Source: Actinoplanes ianthinogenes (lineage in GTDB: Bacteria; Actinomycetota; Actinomycetes; Mycobacteriales; Micromonosporaceae). Taken from it: a DNA stretch of 64,000 bases. The stretch spans positions 6,263,501 to 6,327,500 of the forward strand of contig NZ_AP023356.1 of the NCBI RefSeq assembly GCF_018324205.1, given 5' to 3'. Positions 26,395 to 34,497 of the stretch are shown one piece after another. The first letter of the stretch is position 1. Each line of letters begins with the position of its first letter. The notes under the pieces were generated by a model. It did not search any database, was not told where the DNA came from, and worked only from the letters and a program-made list of their open reading frames with translations. The position numbers and the translations under genes are program-made.

Positions 26395-27324
26395 TCAGTG
26401 CTGTGCCGTGCCGTGCCGGGCGATCAGGTCGCGCGCGGCGGGCAGGTCGTCCGGCGTGTTCAGGGTGACGATCTCCGGAGCGCCGTCGCCCTTGAGCTCG
26501 CGCTTGACCAGACCGGCCAGGGTGCCGGCCGGGGGCAGCTCGATCACCCCGGTGACCCCCAGGTCCTTGAGCGTGCGCATGCACAGGTCCCAGCGGACCG
26601 GCGCGGTGACCTGGCGCACCAGGCGGTTCAGCATCTCCGCGCCGGCGGCCACGGCGGTGCCGTCCAGGTTCGACAACAGCGTCCGGGCCGGGTCGGTGAC
26701 GGTCACCCCGGCGGCGACGGCGGCCAGTGCGGTCTCGGCGGGCGCCATGTACGGCGTGTGGAACGCCCCGGCCACGGCCAGCGCGATCACCCGCGCCTTG
26801 GCCGGCGGCGCGGCCGCGAACTCGGCGAGCGCGTCCAGCGCCCCGGCGGCCACGATCTGCCCGGCGCCGTTGCGGTTGGCCGGGTACAGCCCGTGCTTCT
26901 CAATGGTGGCGACCACCTCGTCCGGGTCGCCGCCGAGCACCGCGGACATGCCGGTCGGCTGGAGCGCGCAGGCGGCGGCCATCTCCCGGCCGCGGACACC
27001 GGCCAGCGTGACCGCGTCCTCGGCGGTCAGCACGCCGGCGACCGAGGCGGCGCCCAGCTCACCGACGCTGTGGCCGGCGACCACGCCGACACCTTCCAAT
27101 GGCAGCTGCGCGGCAGCCAGCAGGGCGGCGGCGATCAGCAGCGGCTGGGTGCGGGCGGTGTCCTTGATCTCCTCGGCGTCCGCCTCGGTGCCCAGGTGCA
27201 CCAGATCGACGCCGGCGAGCGCCGACCATGCGGTCAGGCGCTCCCGGGCACCGGGAACGTCGAGCCAAGGGGCGAGGAAGCCGGGCTTCTGGGAACCCTG
27301 GCCGGGGGAAAGTACGGCGAGCAC
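26395..27324 (-). CDS. fabD: Malonyl-CoA:ACP acyltransferase
   Basis: A 309-residue enzyme loading malonyl units onto ACP. The nucleophile is Ser86 in GHSVGE and the catalytic His189 lies in AVAGAFHTPYM; the N-terminal LSPGQGSQKPGFL motif is typical. GTG 27324 is the start. It is the first gene of the fab operon, with a nested palindromic operator in the 154-bp gap to fasR, consistent with activation by FasR. Confidence 0.95.
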   Translation of the reverse strand: MLAVLSPGQGSQKPGFLAPWLDVPGARERLTAWSALAGVDLVHLGTEADAEEIKDTARTQPLLIAAALLAAAQLPLEGVGVVAGHSVGELGAASVAGVLTAEDAVTLAGVRGREMAAACALQPTGMSAVLGGDPDEVVATIEKHGLYPANRNGAGQIVAAGALDALAEFAAAPPAKARVIALAVAGAFHTPYMAPAETALAAVAAGVTVTDPARTLLSNLDGTAVAAGAEMLNRLVRQVTAPVRWDLCMRTLKDLGVTGVIELPPAGTLAGLVKRELKGDGAPEIVTLNTPDDLPAARDLIARHGTAQH

Positions 27325-27379
27325 GTCTTCGACTCTTCCGGATCGGGGGGCGTTCCGGGGTTGCCGGGCGCGACCAAAC

Positions 27380-27417
27380 CCTACGACGAGCCTTGTAGGG
27401 TTCCTACAAATCGTAGG
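27380..27417. promoter_or_regulatory. Nested palindromic operator between fasR and fabD
   Basis: TTGTAGG-GTT-CCTACAA (27393-27409) is a perfect 7-bp inverted repeat. It is flanked by CCTACGA (27380-27386) and TCGTAGG (27411-27417), a second 7-bp inverted pair. Four copies of a CCTACRA heptamer thus alternate in orientation upstream of fabD. FasR is known to bind upstream of fabD in Streptomyces; that these boxes are its site is inference. Confidence 0.6.
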
Positions 27418-27478
27418 TCAGTTGGTCCGGATTCAGCACTATTTGACGCGCTGGTCGTTGGTTGTTCTCCGCTGTGAC

Positions 27479-28687
27479 TCATGTCGCAGGTTCCAGTCTT
27501 CCGATGGTCATCGCCATCCGCAGCGCGAAGGCGTCCCGGCCGTCCAGCGGGGACAACCCGGTGACCTCGGCCACTCGGCGCAGGCGATAGCGGACCGTGT
27601 TCGGGTGGACGTAGAGCTCCCGGGCGGCGCTCTCCAGCACCCCGCCCGCGGCGAAGAAGGCGTCCAGCGTCTCCAGCAGGCCGCCGCCCGCCCGGGCCAG
27701 CCCCGCGTAGACGTCGTTGCGCAGCTTGCGCCGGGCGTCCGGGTCGCCGGCCAGGGCCCGCTCCGGCAACAGGTCGTCGGCGGCGACCGGGGTCGGCGCG
27801 CCCGGCCAGGCCGGCGCGGCGCGGAACCCGGCCAGGGCGGCCCGGGCCGACTCGGTGGCCTGCTCCAGGGTGGGCACCGCCGGGCCGACCACCACCGGGC
27901 CCTCGCCGAAGCTGGGGCGCAGCGCGGCCGCCGTGGCCACCGGGTCGGCCGCGCCGCCGACCACCGCGACCAGCCGGTCGCCGTGCACACCGCCGATCAC
28001 CTCGAGCCGGGCCCGGCGGGCGGCCCGGTAGACCGCGTGCAGCACCGCGGTGATGTCGCCGCCGGGGGAGCGGCCCACCACCACCGCGACCGGTGGCGTG
28101 TCCACCCAGCCCAGCGCGGCGGCCCGGCTGGCCAGCACGTCCGACGAATCGCCGCGCAGCAGGGCGTCGACCAGCAGCGCCTGGAGCCGGGCGTCCCAGG
28201 CGCCGCGGGACTCGGCGGCCCGCGCGTAGACCCGGGCCGCGGAGAACGCGATCTCCCGGGAGAACCGCAGGATGGCCTGCAACAGCAGGTCGTCCTCGCC
28301 CTTGGCGGCGAAGCCGGGCACCTCGGCCTCGGCCACGTCGATGGTCACCTTGATCAGCTGCACGGTCTGGGTCAGCGTGATCGCCCGGGCCAGCGCGCGC
28401 GGGGCGGCCGCGAACACCTCGTCGGAGATCTCCTGGGTGCTGGCCGCCACGGTGGCGCCCGAGCGCAGCCACTCGACCAGGGACCGGACGCCGGCCTGTG
28501 CGACGAGCATCACCCAGGACCGCTGATCGGCCGGCAGCGCCCGGAACCACGGCAGCGTCTCCTCCATCCGGGCCACCGCGGAACTCGCCAGCGCGCCGGC
28601 GTGCCGCTCGATCCGGCGCAACGTCGCAGGTTGCAGCGGGTTCGCCGGGGACTCCGGCGCGGACTCGGTGCTTCGGCTCTCCGCCAC
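27479..28687 (-). CDS. fasR: PucR-type activator of fatty-acid synthesis
   Basis: A 402-residue regulator. The N-terminal region is helical, the middle resembles a GGDEF-like CdaR domain, and the C terminus has the PucR helix-turn-helix ARELYVHPNTVRYRLRRVAE followed by LDGRDAFALRMAMTIGR. Its position directly upstream of fabD, same strand, matches fasR of Streptomyces coelicolor, whose product activates the fab operon. It probably senses metabolic state through the central domain and binds the nested palindrome ahead of fabD (inference). Confidence 0.85.
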   Translation of the reverse strand: MAESRSTESAPESPANPLQPATLRRIERHAGALASSAVARMEETLPWFRALPADQRSWVMLVAQAGVRSLVEWLRSGATVAASTQEISDEVFAAAPRALARAITLTQTVQLIKVTIDVAEAEVPGFAAKGEDDLLLQAILRFSREIAFSAARVYARAAESRGAWDARLQALLVDALLRGDSSDVLASRAAALGWVDTPPVAVVVGRSPGGDITAVLHAVYRAARRARLEVIGGVHGDRLVAVVGGAADPVATAAALRPSFGEGPVVVGPAVPTLEQATESARAALAGFRAAPAWPGAPTPVAADDLLPERALAGDPDARRKLRNDVYAGLARAGGGLLETLDAFFAAGGVLESAARELYVHPNTVRYRLRRVAEVTGLSPLDGRDAFALRMAMTIGRLEPAT

Positions 28688-28919
28688 GGGCCCAGCGTGT
28701 CACGCCACGATCGGCTGACGCGAGCCGCGCCGCTTTCATCATTTTTATGACATTTGTCCGGTGTAGCGGTGCGCCCCTCCCGCGATTCCGGTCGGTGACC
28801 TGGCATCGTGTCCGACTAGTGCGTCGCGGCCCGTGCTTCAACCCGGGGCCGGGCGTGCCGATGAAGAGACGGTGCCGAACAACCTGTCGACAGCCGAACC
28901 CGCGGATCGAGGAGGCGAG

Positions 28920-29153
28920 ATGATGGACCGGGACGACGCGCTGCGGGCCGAGATCGACCCGACCCTCGAGGACCTGCCACCGGTGGCCGAGGAGGAACCG
29001 CTGCTCCTGTCGGAGCAGGTCATCGGAACGGAGCCGGGCCGGGTGGGATGCCGGACCGAGTTGCGCGGCTGGGCCGGCGCACACCTGCACGGCGCGGTGC
29101 GGCCGCGTCGCCGGGCCGCCGGGCGGGGTCGTCCGCCGGGCCGCTGGTGCTGA
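28920..29153 (+). CDS. Small hypothetical protein, acidic N half and Arg-rich C half
   Basis: A 77-residue ORF with a strong GGAGGCGAG site before ATGATG. It starts MMDRDDALRAEIDPTLEDLP, continues acidic to about residue 35, then turns basic (LHGAVRPRRRAAGRGRPPGR) and ends WC. No transmembrane segment or known domain is seen. The good ribosome site and an immediate hairpin terminator (29175-29200) support it being expressed. A modified-peptide precursor was considered because of the acidic leader and C-terminal Cys, but no maturation genes are near. Confidence 0.5.
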   Translation: MMDRDDALRAEIDPTLEDLPPVAEEEPLLLSEQVIGTEPGRVGCRTELRGWAGAHLHGAVRPRRRAAGRGRPPGRWC

Positions 29154-29174
29154 GCTGATCTTTCGGGTATCGAT

Positions 29175-29200
29175 CCGCCGGGCCGCGCCAGGCCCGGCGG
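29175..29200 (+). terminator. Hairpin terminator after the 77-residue gene
   Basis: CCGCCGGGCC and GGCCCGGCGG form a perfect 10-bp stem with a six-base loop 22 bases after the stop. No T-tract follows, as is common in high-GC genomes. From here to 29450 I see no gene. Confidence 0.55.
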
Positions 29201-29450
29201 GCACCCGGCCCGCTCGGCGGGTCACGGATTCCTTCGCGCTTCGCGCCCCTGGGGTACGGCCATCGCCGCGCGCCCACCGTTTCACGACTTTTCCGTACGG
29301 ACCGTGCGGAACGGGCGCTCGCCGTGCGTGGCCTGCGGATAGTTTCTTTTCGGACGTCGGCCCGTTGCCCGCTCACCCCGTCGGGTGAGTGCCGGCGGCG
29401 GTCCGGGCGCGTTACGCCGACCGGGGCGGCCGGACTGGTCAGGTGAACAG

Positions 29451-30020
29451 GTGGACGACAAGAGACGGCTGATCCTGGACCAGGCGCTGGCCCTGGTGGA
29501 CGAGCGAGGGCTGGCCGCCATGTCGATGCGGGCGGTGGCCGAGCGGGTGGGACTCACCTCGATGGCGCTCTACCCCTATGTCGGGGGCAAGGACGCTCTG
29601 CTCGACGGCCTGGTCGACCTGCTGCACCTGGAACTGGGCACGGCGGTCGGCGACGACCTCGCGGACATCGACTGGCGGCGGCGGCTGCGGGCACTGGGCC
29701 GGGCGGTGCGGGCGCTCGCCCACGCGCACCCCAGCGCGTTCCCCCTGCTGCTGAACCGGTCGGCGGCCGGCGCCTCGGCGTCCTGGCTGACCGCGGCGCT
29801 GCGCGGGATCCTGCACGACGCCGGGGTCGGGGACGGCGAGGTGCCGCGGCTGGCCCGGATGATCTGCGCGTTCCTGCTCGGCTACACGACCGGGGAGGTG
29901 ACCGGGGGACTGCCGCTGGTCGAACCGGTGGCGTGTCCGGGCGACGCCGAGTTCGACGCGGACCTGGAAGACCTGCTCGGGCTGGTCGAGCGCGCGGTGC
30001 ACGCCCCCGAGCCGCACTAG
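29451..30020 (+). CDS. TetR-family transcriptional regulator
   Basis: Starts at GTG 29451 (VDDKRRLILDQALALVDERG) with AGGTGA upstream; an in-frame GTG at 29385 would add 22 Pro/Gly-rich residues. The TetR helix-turn-helix reads LAAMSMRAVAERVGLTSMAL then YPYVGGKDALLDGLVDLL. The C-terminal ligand domain (WRRRLRALGRAVRALAHAHP onwards) resembles TetR_C_2-type members. The product has about 189 residues. The target and ligand are unknown. It lies just before the 64-bp repeat array. Confidence 0.8.
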   Translation: MDDKRRLILDQALALVDERGLAAMSMRAVAERVGLTSMALYPYVGGKDALLDGLVDLLHLELGTAVGDDLADIDWRRRLRALGRAVRALAHAHPSAFPLLLNRSAAGASASWLTAALRGILHDAGVGDGEVPRLARMICAFLLGYTTGEVTGGLPLVEPVACPGDAEFDADLEDLLGLVERAVHAPEPH

Positions 30021-30170
30021 CCGCTCAGGGCCTGCGGATCCGGCCAGAGCCGCCCGGGCCCCGCCCGCCGAGCGCCCGCCCGTCCACGGTCTGCCTGTCC
30101 ACCCCAACGGCTTGCGCTCGGAGCCCGTATCCCCGCCCGGTCAAGGGCGCTCGCCGCAAGCCGAGACCCG

Positions 30171-30929
30171 GGCTGGCGCTCATGGCCCTATCCCCGTTCG
30201 GGATAGGGCCGTCAGGTCCAGCCGGAACCCGTCGAGCTGGTGCTCGTGGCCCTATCCCTGGCCGGGATAGGGCCGTCAGGTCCAGCCGGAGCCCGTCGAG
30301 CTGGTGCTCATGGCCCTGTCCCTGGCCCGGATAGGGCCGTCAGGGCCAGCCGGAGCCCGTCGGGCTGGCGTTCATGGCCTATCGCCGGTCGGGATGGGCC
30401 GTCAGGTCCAGCCGGAGCCCGTCGGGCTGGCACTCATGGCCCTGTCCCTGGCCCGGATAGGGCCGTCAGGGCCAGCCGGAGCCCGTCGAGCTGGTGCTCA
30501 TGGCCCTGTCCCCGGTCGGGATAGGGCGACCAGGGCCAGCCGGAGCCTGTCGAGCTGGCGTTCATGGCCCTGTCCGCGGTCGGGATAGGGCGACCAGGGC
30601 CAGCCGGAGCCCGTCGGGCTGGCGTTCATGGCCTATCGCCGGTCGGGATAGGCCGTCAGGGCCAGCCGGAGCCCGTCGAGCTGGCACTCACGGCCCTGGC
30701 CCTGGCCCGGATAGGGCCGCCAGGGCCAGCCGGAACCCGTCGGGCTGGTGCTCATGGCCCTGTCCTCGGTCGGGATAGGGCCGTCAGGGCCAGCCGGAGT
30801 CCGTCGGGCTGGTGCTCATGGCCCTGTCCTCGGTCGGGATAGGGCCGCCAGGGCCAGCCGGAGTCTGTCGGGCTGGTGCTCATGGCCCTATCCGCGGCCC
30901 GGATAGGGCCACCAGCACCAGCCGCCCGA
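30171..30929. repeat. Array of about twelve 62-64 bp structured tandem repeats
   Basis: Units begin with GCTGGYGYTCATGGCC at about 30172, 30235, 30299, 30363, 30425, 30489, 30553, 30617, 30679, 30743, 30807 and 30871 (the last is partial). Each holds a hairpin of the type GGCCCTATCC-loop-GGATAGGGCC and a second possible helix CCAGCC-loop-GGCTGG that spans the unit junction. The unit at 30617 has lost one base pair from both arms, and other units swap A-T for G-T pairs, so pairing seems conserved. The period is not a multiple of three and all frames are open, which argues against a protein. It lies between the TetR gene and a minus-strand gene; no spacers as in CRISPR are present. Confidence 0.9.
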
Positions 30930-31285
30930 GCGCACTGAGGAGGCAGACGGGGTTACTCGAGGGCCGGGGGCCACACCGCGTACCGAAAGTCGAACCTTGG
31001 GCAGAAACGGGGCTGCGGACCGGGACAGAGGCATCAGCTGGCCGGGACCGGTAGAGGCGTGGGCTGGCGTGCAGAGACGTGACTGGCATGGACCGCGACC
31101 GGCGGCTGGGCCGGGCAATTTCTGGTCTACGCGACGGGGTCGGAGAACGAGGGGACATCGTTGAGCCGGGTTGTTACCGGGCAGAGCGATCTTTTCGGGA
31201 AGAGGAGCACCCGCCCGGGAGTGTGGATGGGCGGCTTGGTCGCGGCGGGGGCTTTGGGCGTACCGGAAATGGGGTTGGAAACGGA
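30930..31285. other. Gene-free stretch after the repeat array
   Basis: No ORF with a believable start or composition is seen on either strand. The sequence is GC-rich with scattered GGCTGG-type words that could be degenerate repeat remnants. A hairpin terminator for the next minus-strand gene ends it. Confidence 0.5.
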
Positions 31286-31322
31286 CCGCCCTGGCTCGCG
31301 GGGAAACCGGGAGCCAGGGCGG
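31286..31322 (-). terminator. Hairpin terminator of the minus-strand membrane-anchored gene
   Basis: CCGCCCTGGCTC (31286-31297) pairs with GAGCCAGGGCGG (31311-31322) over 12 bp with a 13-base loop, 19 bases past the stop codon at 31341. Confidence 0.7.
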
Positions 31323-31340
31323 ACGTCGCGATGACGCTGG

Positions 31341-32072
31341 TCAGACGCGGCGGCGGATGAGGAACGCCATGCCGGCCAGGCCGGTCAGGATGACCAGCAG
31401 GACCGCTCCGTTGAGGAGCAGCAGCTGGCGCATCTGGCCGAACAGGTGGCCGGCGCCGGAGACCGGGTCCAGCTCGGACTGGTCCAGGGTCTCGCCGATG
31501 CCGCCGCCGATGCCGCCGTTGACGACGTCGGGCTTGGCCTTCAGCGGGACGCCGCTGAGGCGCAGCGACTCGGACATCGACTGGCGGCCGTAGAACCAGC
31601 CGTCCACCTGCCGCTTGGTCGTGCCCGGCTGCTGCGCCGGCCGGTGTGCCCGCGGGCCGCCGGTGGCCAGCGGGTACAGCTCGTACTCCTGGGCGGCCTT
31701 TTCCCCGATCAACACCTTGACGGTGTATTTCGGGCCCAGTTTGGCGGTCTTGCCCGGCGGCGAGGCCTGCGGCTGCGCCGCGGCGAGCCACCCCACCTCG
31801 CTGAAGAGCATCCGGAACAGTTTGGGGTCCTCGGTCTGAAGGACCTTGATCCCCTCCGCCGGCACGCCCTGCCCGGTGATGTGCAGCCCGTTCGGCTGCG
31901 GTTTCGGCTGGGCCGACGGCTTGGTCGCCGGCTTCGTGGCCGCGGTCGTTCCGCTCCGCCCGGCGGGCGTGGCCTGCGCCGCCGCCGGGGTCGTGCCGAG
32001 TGCCAGTGCCGCCGCGACCGTCAGTGCGCCGGCCGCCGTGGCCACCCGTTTCAGTGCCCGTCGAACCACCAT
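31341..32072 (-). CDS. Secreted, C-terminally membrane-anchored protein
   Basis: ATG 32072 follows a strong GGGGGAGGTCGG site. The 243-residue product has a signal peptide (RRALKRVATAAGALTVAAAL, cleavage near AAA-QAT), a Thr/Pro/Lys-rich linker, an external domain (VKVLIGEKAAQEYELYPLAT) and a C-terminal helix (LLLLNGAVLLVILTGLAGMA) ending in RRR. That is a type I anchored topology with a cytoplasmic stop-transfer. No enzyme motif is recognised. It may be a cell-surface or sortase-independent anchored protein. Confidence 0.65.
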   Translation of the reverse strand: MVVRRALKRVATAAGALTVAAALALGTTPAAAQATPAGRSGTTAATKPATKPSAQPKPQPNGLHITGQGVPAEGIKVLQTEDPKLFRMLFSEVGWLAAAQPQASPPGKTAKLGPKYTVKVLIGEKAAQEYELYPLATGGPRAHRPAQQPGTTKRQVDGWFYGRQSMSESLRLSGVPLKAKPDVVNGGIGGGIGETLDQSELDPVSGAGHLFGQMRQLLLLNGAVLLVILTGLAGMAFLIRRRV

Positions 32073-32378
32073 CCGACCTCCCCCGCCCGTGGATGACATG
32101 GTTGCGTGAACCGCTGCTCGTGCGCCGGCGACGGCCGGCACGCGGCATCGGCCTCTCCAGCCTTCCCGAAGCACCGACCCTGTCGCATCCAGAGACAGGG
32201 TTAATTGGAGCTATTTGGGGGGACGACCGCGGAGGACGGTAAAGCCGTTGATCAGCGGCCGAATATTACCCAGTCCATGCAACGCGTGGGGGTGGCGGCC
32301 ACCCATGTAGCGGACCGCATCACCACATTCGACGACCAGCTATGGCGGCCGGCCGCCGAATGCGGTAAAAGGGGGCGA
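32073..32378. other. Gene-free gap between gltX stop and the anchored-protein gene
   Basis: About 300 bp without a convincing ORF. It must contain the promoter of the minus-strand anchored protein, but no clear -10/-35 pair stands out. It is locally more AT-rich near 32200-32290 (TTAATTGGAGCTATTT, GAATATTACC) than the rest of the window. Confidence 0.45.
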
Positions 32379-33791
32379 TCAGGCGGAAAGTCGCGCCCGG
32401 GCCGCCGCGATCCGGGACAGCGTCCGCTCCCGGCCGAGCAGCTCGATCGATTCGAAGAGCGGAAGCCCGACGGTACGCCCGGTGACCGCGACCCGGACCG
32501 GCGCCTGAGTCTTGCCGAGTTTCAGCCCGCGGGCCTCGCCGACCTGCTCCAACGCGGCTTTCAGTGTCTCCGCGCGCCAGTCGGTGAGCGCGGCGAAGGC
32601 CTCGGCGGCACCGTCCAGGATGTCGGCCGCGCCCTCCTTCATCGCCTTGGCCCAGGACGCCTCGTCGTCGACCGGCTGGTCGAGGAAGAGGAAGTCCACG
32701 TTCTCCACGATCTCGGAGAGCACCGCGATCCGGGTCTGCGCGAGCGGTGCGATGGTGGTGAAGATCTCCGCGTCGAATTTCGCCGGGTCCCACGGCGGGG
32801 CCGGGATGGTGTCGGTGCCGGTCAGCCACGGCGCGCAGACCTGGGTGAACTCGCCCGGCGTGAGCGCCCGGATGTACTCCCCGTTGAACGCGCGCAGTTT
32901 CTTGACGTCGAAGAAGGCCGGGGCGTGGTTGACGTCCTCGATCCGGTACTCCTCCTCGATCACCGACCACGGGACGATCTCCCGGTCGCCGGTGGGCGCC
33001 CAGCCGAGCAGCATCAGGTAGTTGCGCATCGCGGCGGCCAGGTAGCCCTCGTCCCGGTAGGACTCCAGGGCGACCTTGTCACGCCGTTTCGACAGCTTCT
33101 GCCGCTTCTCGTTGACGATGACCGGGACGTGTCCCCAGACCGGGGGAGTCACGCCGAGCGCCTCCCAGAGCAGCTGCTGCTTCGGCGTGTTCGGCAGGTG
33201 CTCCTCGGCGCGGAACACGTGGGTGATCCCCATGCTCATGTCGTCGACCACGTTGGCCAGCAGGAAGACCGCCGAGCCGTCGGAGCGGGCGATGACGAAG
33301 TCCTCGATCAGCTTGTTCTCGAAGGTGGGCTTGCCGCGGACCAGGTCGACGACGACCGTCTCGCCCTCGTCCGGCGTGCGGAAGCGCAGCGCGCGGCCCT
33401 CGCCCGGGCCCAGCGCCCGCTCCCGGCAGAAGCCGTCGTAGCCGGTGTGCTTGTTGCCCGAGCGGGCCACCACGTCGTCGCGGGTGCAGTCGCAGTAGTA
33501 GGCCTTGCCCTCGCCGTACAGGCGGGTGGCGGCGGCGGTGTGGTCGGCCGCATAGGACGACTGGTAATACGGCCCTTCGTACGTCCCGCGCTCGATGCCG
33601 ATCCAATCGAGGGCCGAGATGATGCCCTCGGTCCACTCCGGCTTGTTGCGGGCCGCGTCGGTGTCCTCGATCCGGAGCACGAAGACGCCGCCGTGCTGCT
33701 GGGCATAGATCCAGTTCTGCAACGCCGAGCGGGCGCCGCCGACGTGGAACATGCCGGTGGGTGAGGGTGCGAAACGTACGCGAACAGTCAC
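32379..33791 (-). CDS. gltX: Glutamyl-tRNA synthetase
   Basis: A 470-residue class Ib synthetase attaching glutamate to tRNA-Glu (and probably tRNA-Gln, with later amidation as in most actinobacteria). Motifs: FAPSPTGMFHVGGARSALQN (HIGH region), LRIEDTDAARN, YYCDC and KRQKLSKRRDKVALESY (KMSKS as KLSKR). The C-terminal anticodon-binding helices follow. The start is GTG 33791, divergent from the DHFR-like gene with 104 bp between them. Length and motif order match canonical GltX. Confidence 0.95.
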   Translation of the reverse strand: MTVRVRFAPSPTGMFHVGGARSALQNWIYAQQHGGVFVLRIEDTDAARNKPEWTEGIISALDWIGIERGTYEGPYYQSSYAADHTAAATRLYGEGKAYYCDCTRDDVVARSGNKHTGYDGFCRERALGPGEGRALRFRTPDEGETVVVDLVRGKPTFENKLIEDFVIARSDGSAVFLLANVVDDMSMGITHVFRAEEHLPNTPKQQLLWEALGVTPPVWGHVPVIVNEKRQKLSKRRDKVALESYRDEGYLAAAMRNYLMLLGWAPTGDREIVPWSVIEEEYRIEDVNHAPAFFDVKKLRAFNGEYIRALTPGEFTQVCAPWLTGTDTIPAPPWDPAKFDAEIFTTIAPLAQTRIAVLSEIVENVDFLFLDQPVDDEASWAKAMKEGAADILDGAAEAFAALTDWRAETLKAALEQVGEARGLKLGKTQAPVRVAVTGRTVGLPLFESIELLGRERTLSRIAAARARLSA

Positions 33792-33823
33792 GGGGTCAGC
33801 CTACCGAGGCCCGCGAGGGGTAT

Positions 33824-33870
33824 TTGACACGGTGCTCGGAGCGGCGTACTTTACCATTCAGTTAATTAAC
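33824..33870 (+). promoter_or_regulatory. Sigma-70-type promoter and palindromic operator for the DHFR-like gene
   Basis: TTGACA (33824-33829) and TACTTT (33847-33852) are separated by exactly 17 bases, a near-consensus housekeeping promoter. GTTAATTAAC (33861-33870), a perfect 10-bp palindrome, lies at the expected transcript start, where a repressor would block initiation. The downstream ATG is at 33896. Confidence 0.65.
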
Positions 33871-33895
33871 GAGTTGGCTAAATAAGGGGTGCGAG

Positions 33896-34429
33896 ATGGG
33901 CAAGGTCATCGCGGTGGAGTACGTGACGCTCGACGGTGTCTTCGAGGAGCCGGCCTGGAGCGGGCCGTATTTCAACGACGAGCTCGGCGCCTGGCAGGCG
34001 GAGAACCTGCGGGAGGCCGACGCGCTGCTGCTCGGCCGGCGGACGTACGAGGGCTTCAAGGCCGCCTGGCCGCAGATGGAGGCGTCGACCGGCGACTTCG
34101 GCGTCCGGATGAACACGATGCCCAAGTGGGTGGCGACCACCACGCTGAGCGAGCCGGAGTGGAACGCGACCTTCATCGAGGGCGAGGTGGCCGACGCGGT
34201 GGCCAAGCTCAAGACCGAGCCGGGCACCCTGCTGATCAACGGCAGTGGTTCCCTGGTGAATCACCTGACCCGGCACAACCTGATCGACGAGTACCGGATC
34301 ATGGTGTACCCGGTGGTGCAGGGCGAGGGGCGCAAGCTCTGGGAGGACGGCACCAAGATCGCCCTGTCGCCGGCCGCGCGGTGGCGGACCACGACCGGCG
34401 TCGAGGTCGTCACCTACGTCCCGGCCTGA
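33896..34429 (+). CDS. Dihydrofolate-reductase-fold (RibD C-terminal) family protein
   Basis: A 177-residue protein starting MGKVIAVEYVTLDGVFEEPA. The YVTLDGV motif, LLLGRRTYEGF and LLINGSGSLVNHL segments are typical of the RibD-C / YwjB subgroup of NADPH-dependent reductases with the DHFR fold. Canonical DHFR folate residues are not evident, so its substrate is unknown; folate synthesis is unlikely. A strong promoter with a palindromic operator precedes it, so it is probably regulated by a small repressor. A shared hairpin terminator separates it from convergent aceE. Confidence 0.85.
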   Translation: MGKVIAVEYVTLDGVFEEPAWSGPYFNDELGAWQAENLREADALLLGRRTYEGFKAAWPQMEASTGDFGVRMNTMPKWVATTTLSEPEWNATFIEGEVADAVAKLKTEPGTLLINGSGSLVNHLTRHNLIDEYRIMVYPVVQGEGRKLWEDGTKIALSPAARWRTTTGVEVVTYVPA

Positions 34430-34450
34430 CGGGTGACGTCTCGCGGACAG

Positions 34451-34485
34451 TCGGAAGCCCGCCGCGAAACGCGACGGGCTTCCGA
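34451..34485. terminator. Bidirectional terminator between the DHFR-like gene and aceE
   Basis: TCGGAAGCCCG (34451-34461) and CGGGCTTCCGA (34475-34485) form an 11-bp perfect stem between two convergent genes. Confidence 0.8.
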
Positions 34486-34497
34486 TTGGTCAGACGA

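Noticed and set aside
22549..28687. Polyketide or other secondary-metabolite cluster
   Set aside because: The set is fasR-fabD-fabH-acpP-fabF-accD-like, the primary fatty-acid order of actinobacteria, with no tailoring, resistance or export genes.
28920..29153. RiPP precursor peptide
   Set aside because: The acidic leader and C-terminal Cys prompted it, but no lanthionine, lasso, YcaO or radical-SAM maturation gene is near.
30240..30842. Overlapping short ORFs encoding GPSGPAGARRAG-type repeats
   Set aside because: They arise from the 64-bp array. The period is not a multiple of three and the ORFs restart in different frames, so they do not represent one protein.
30171..30929. CRISPR array
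   Set aside because: Repeats are contiguous without unique spacers, vary between units, and no cas genes are present.
32270..32378. Additional tRNA or riboswitch near the gltX terminus
   Set aside because: Some short inverted words are present, but no cloverleaf or known aptamer core could be assembled.
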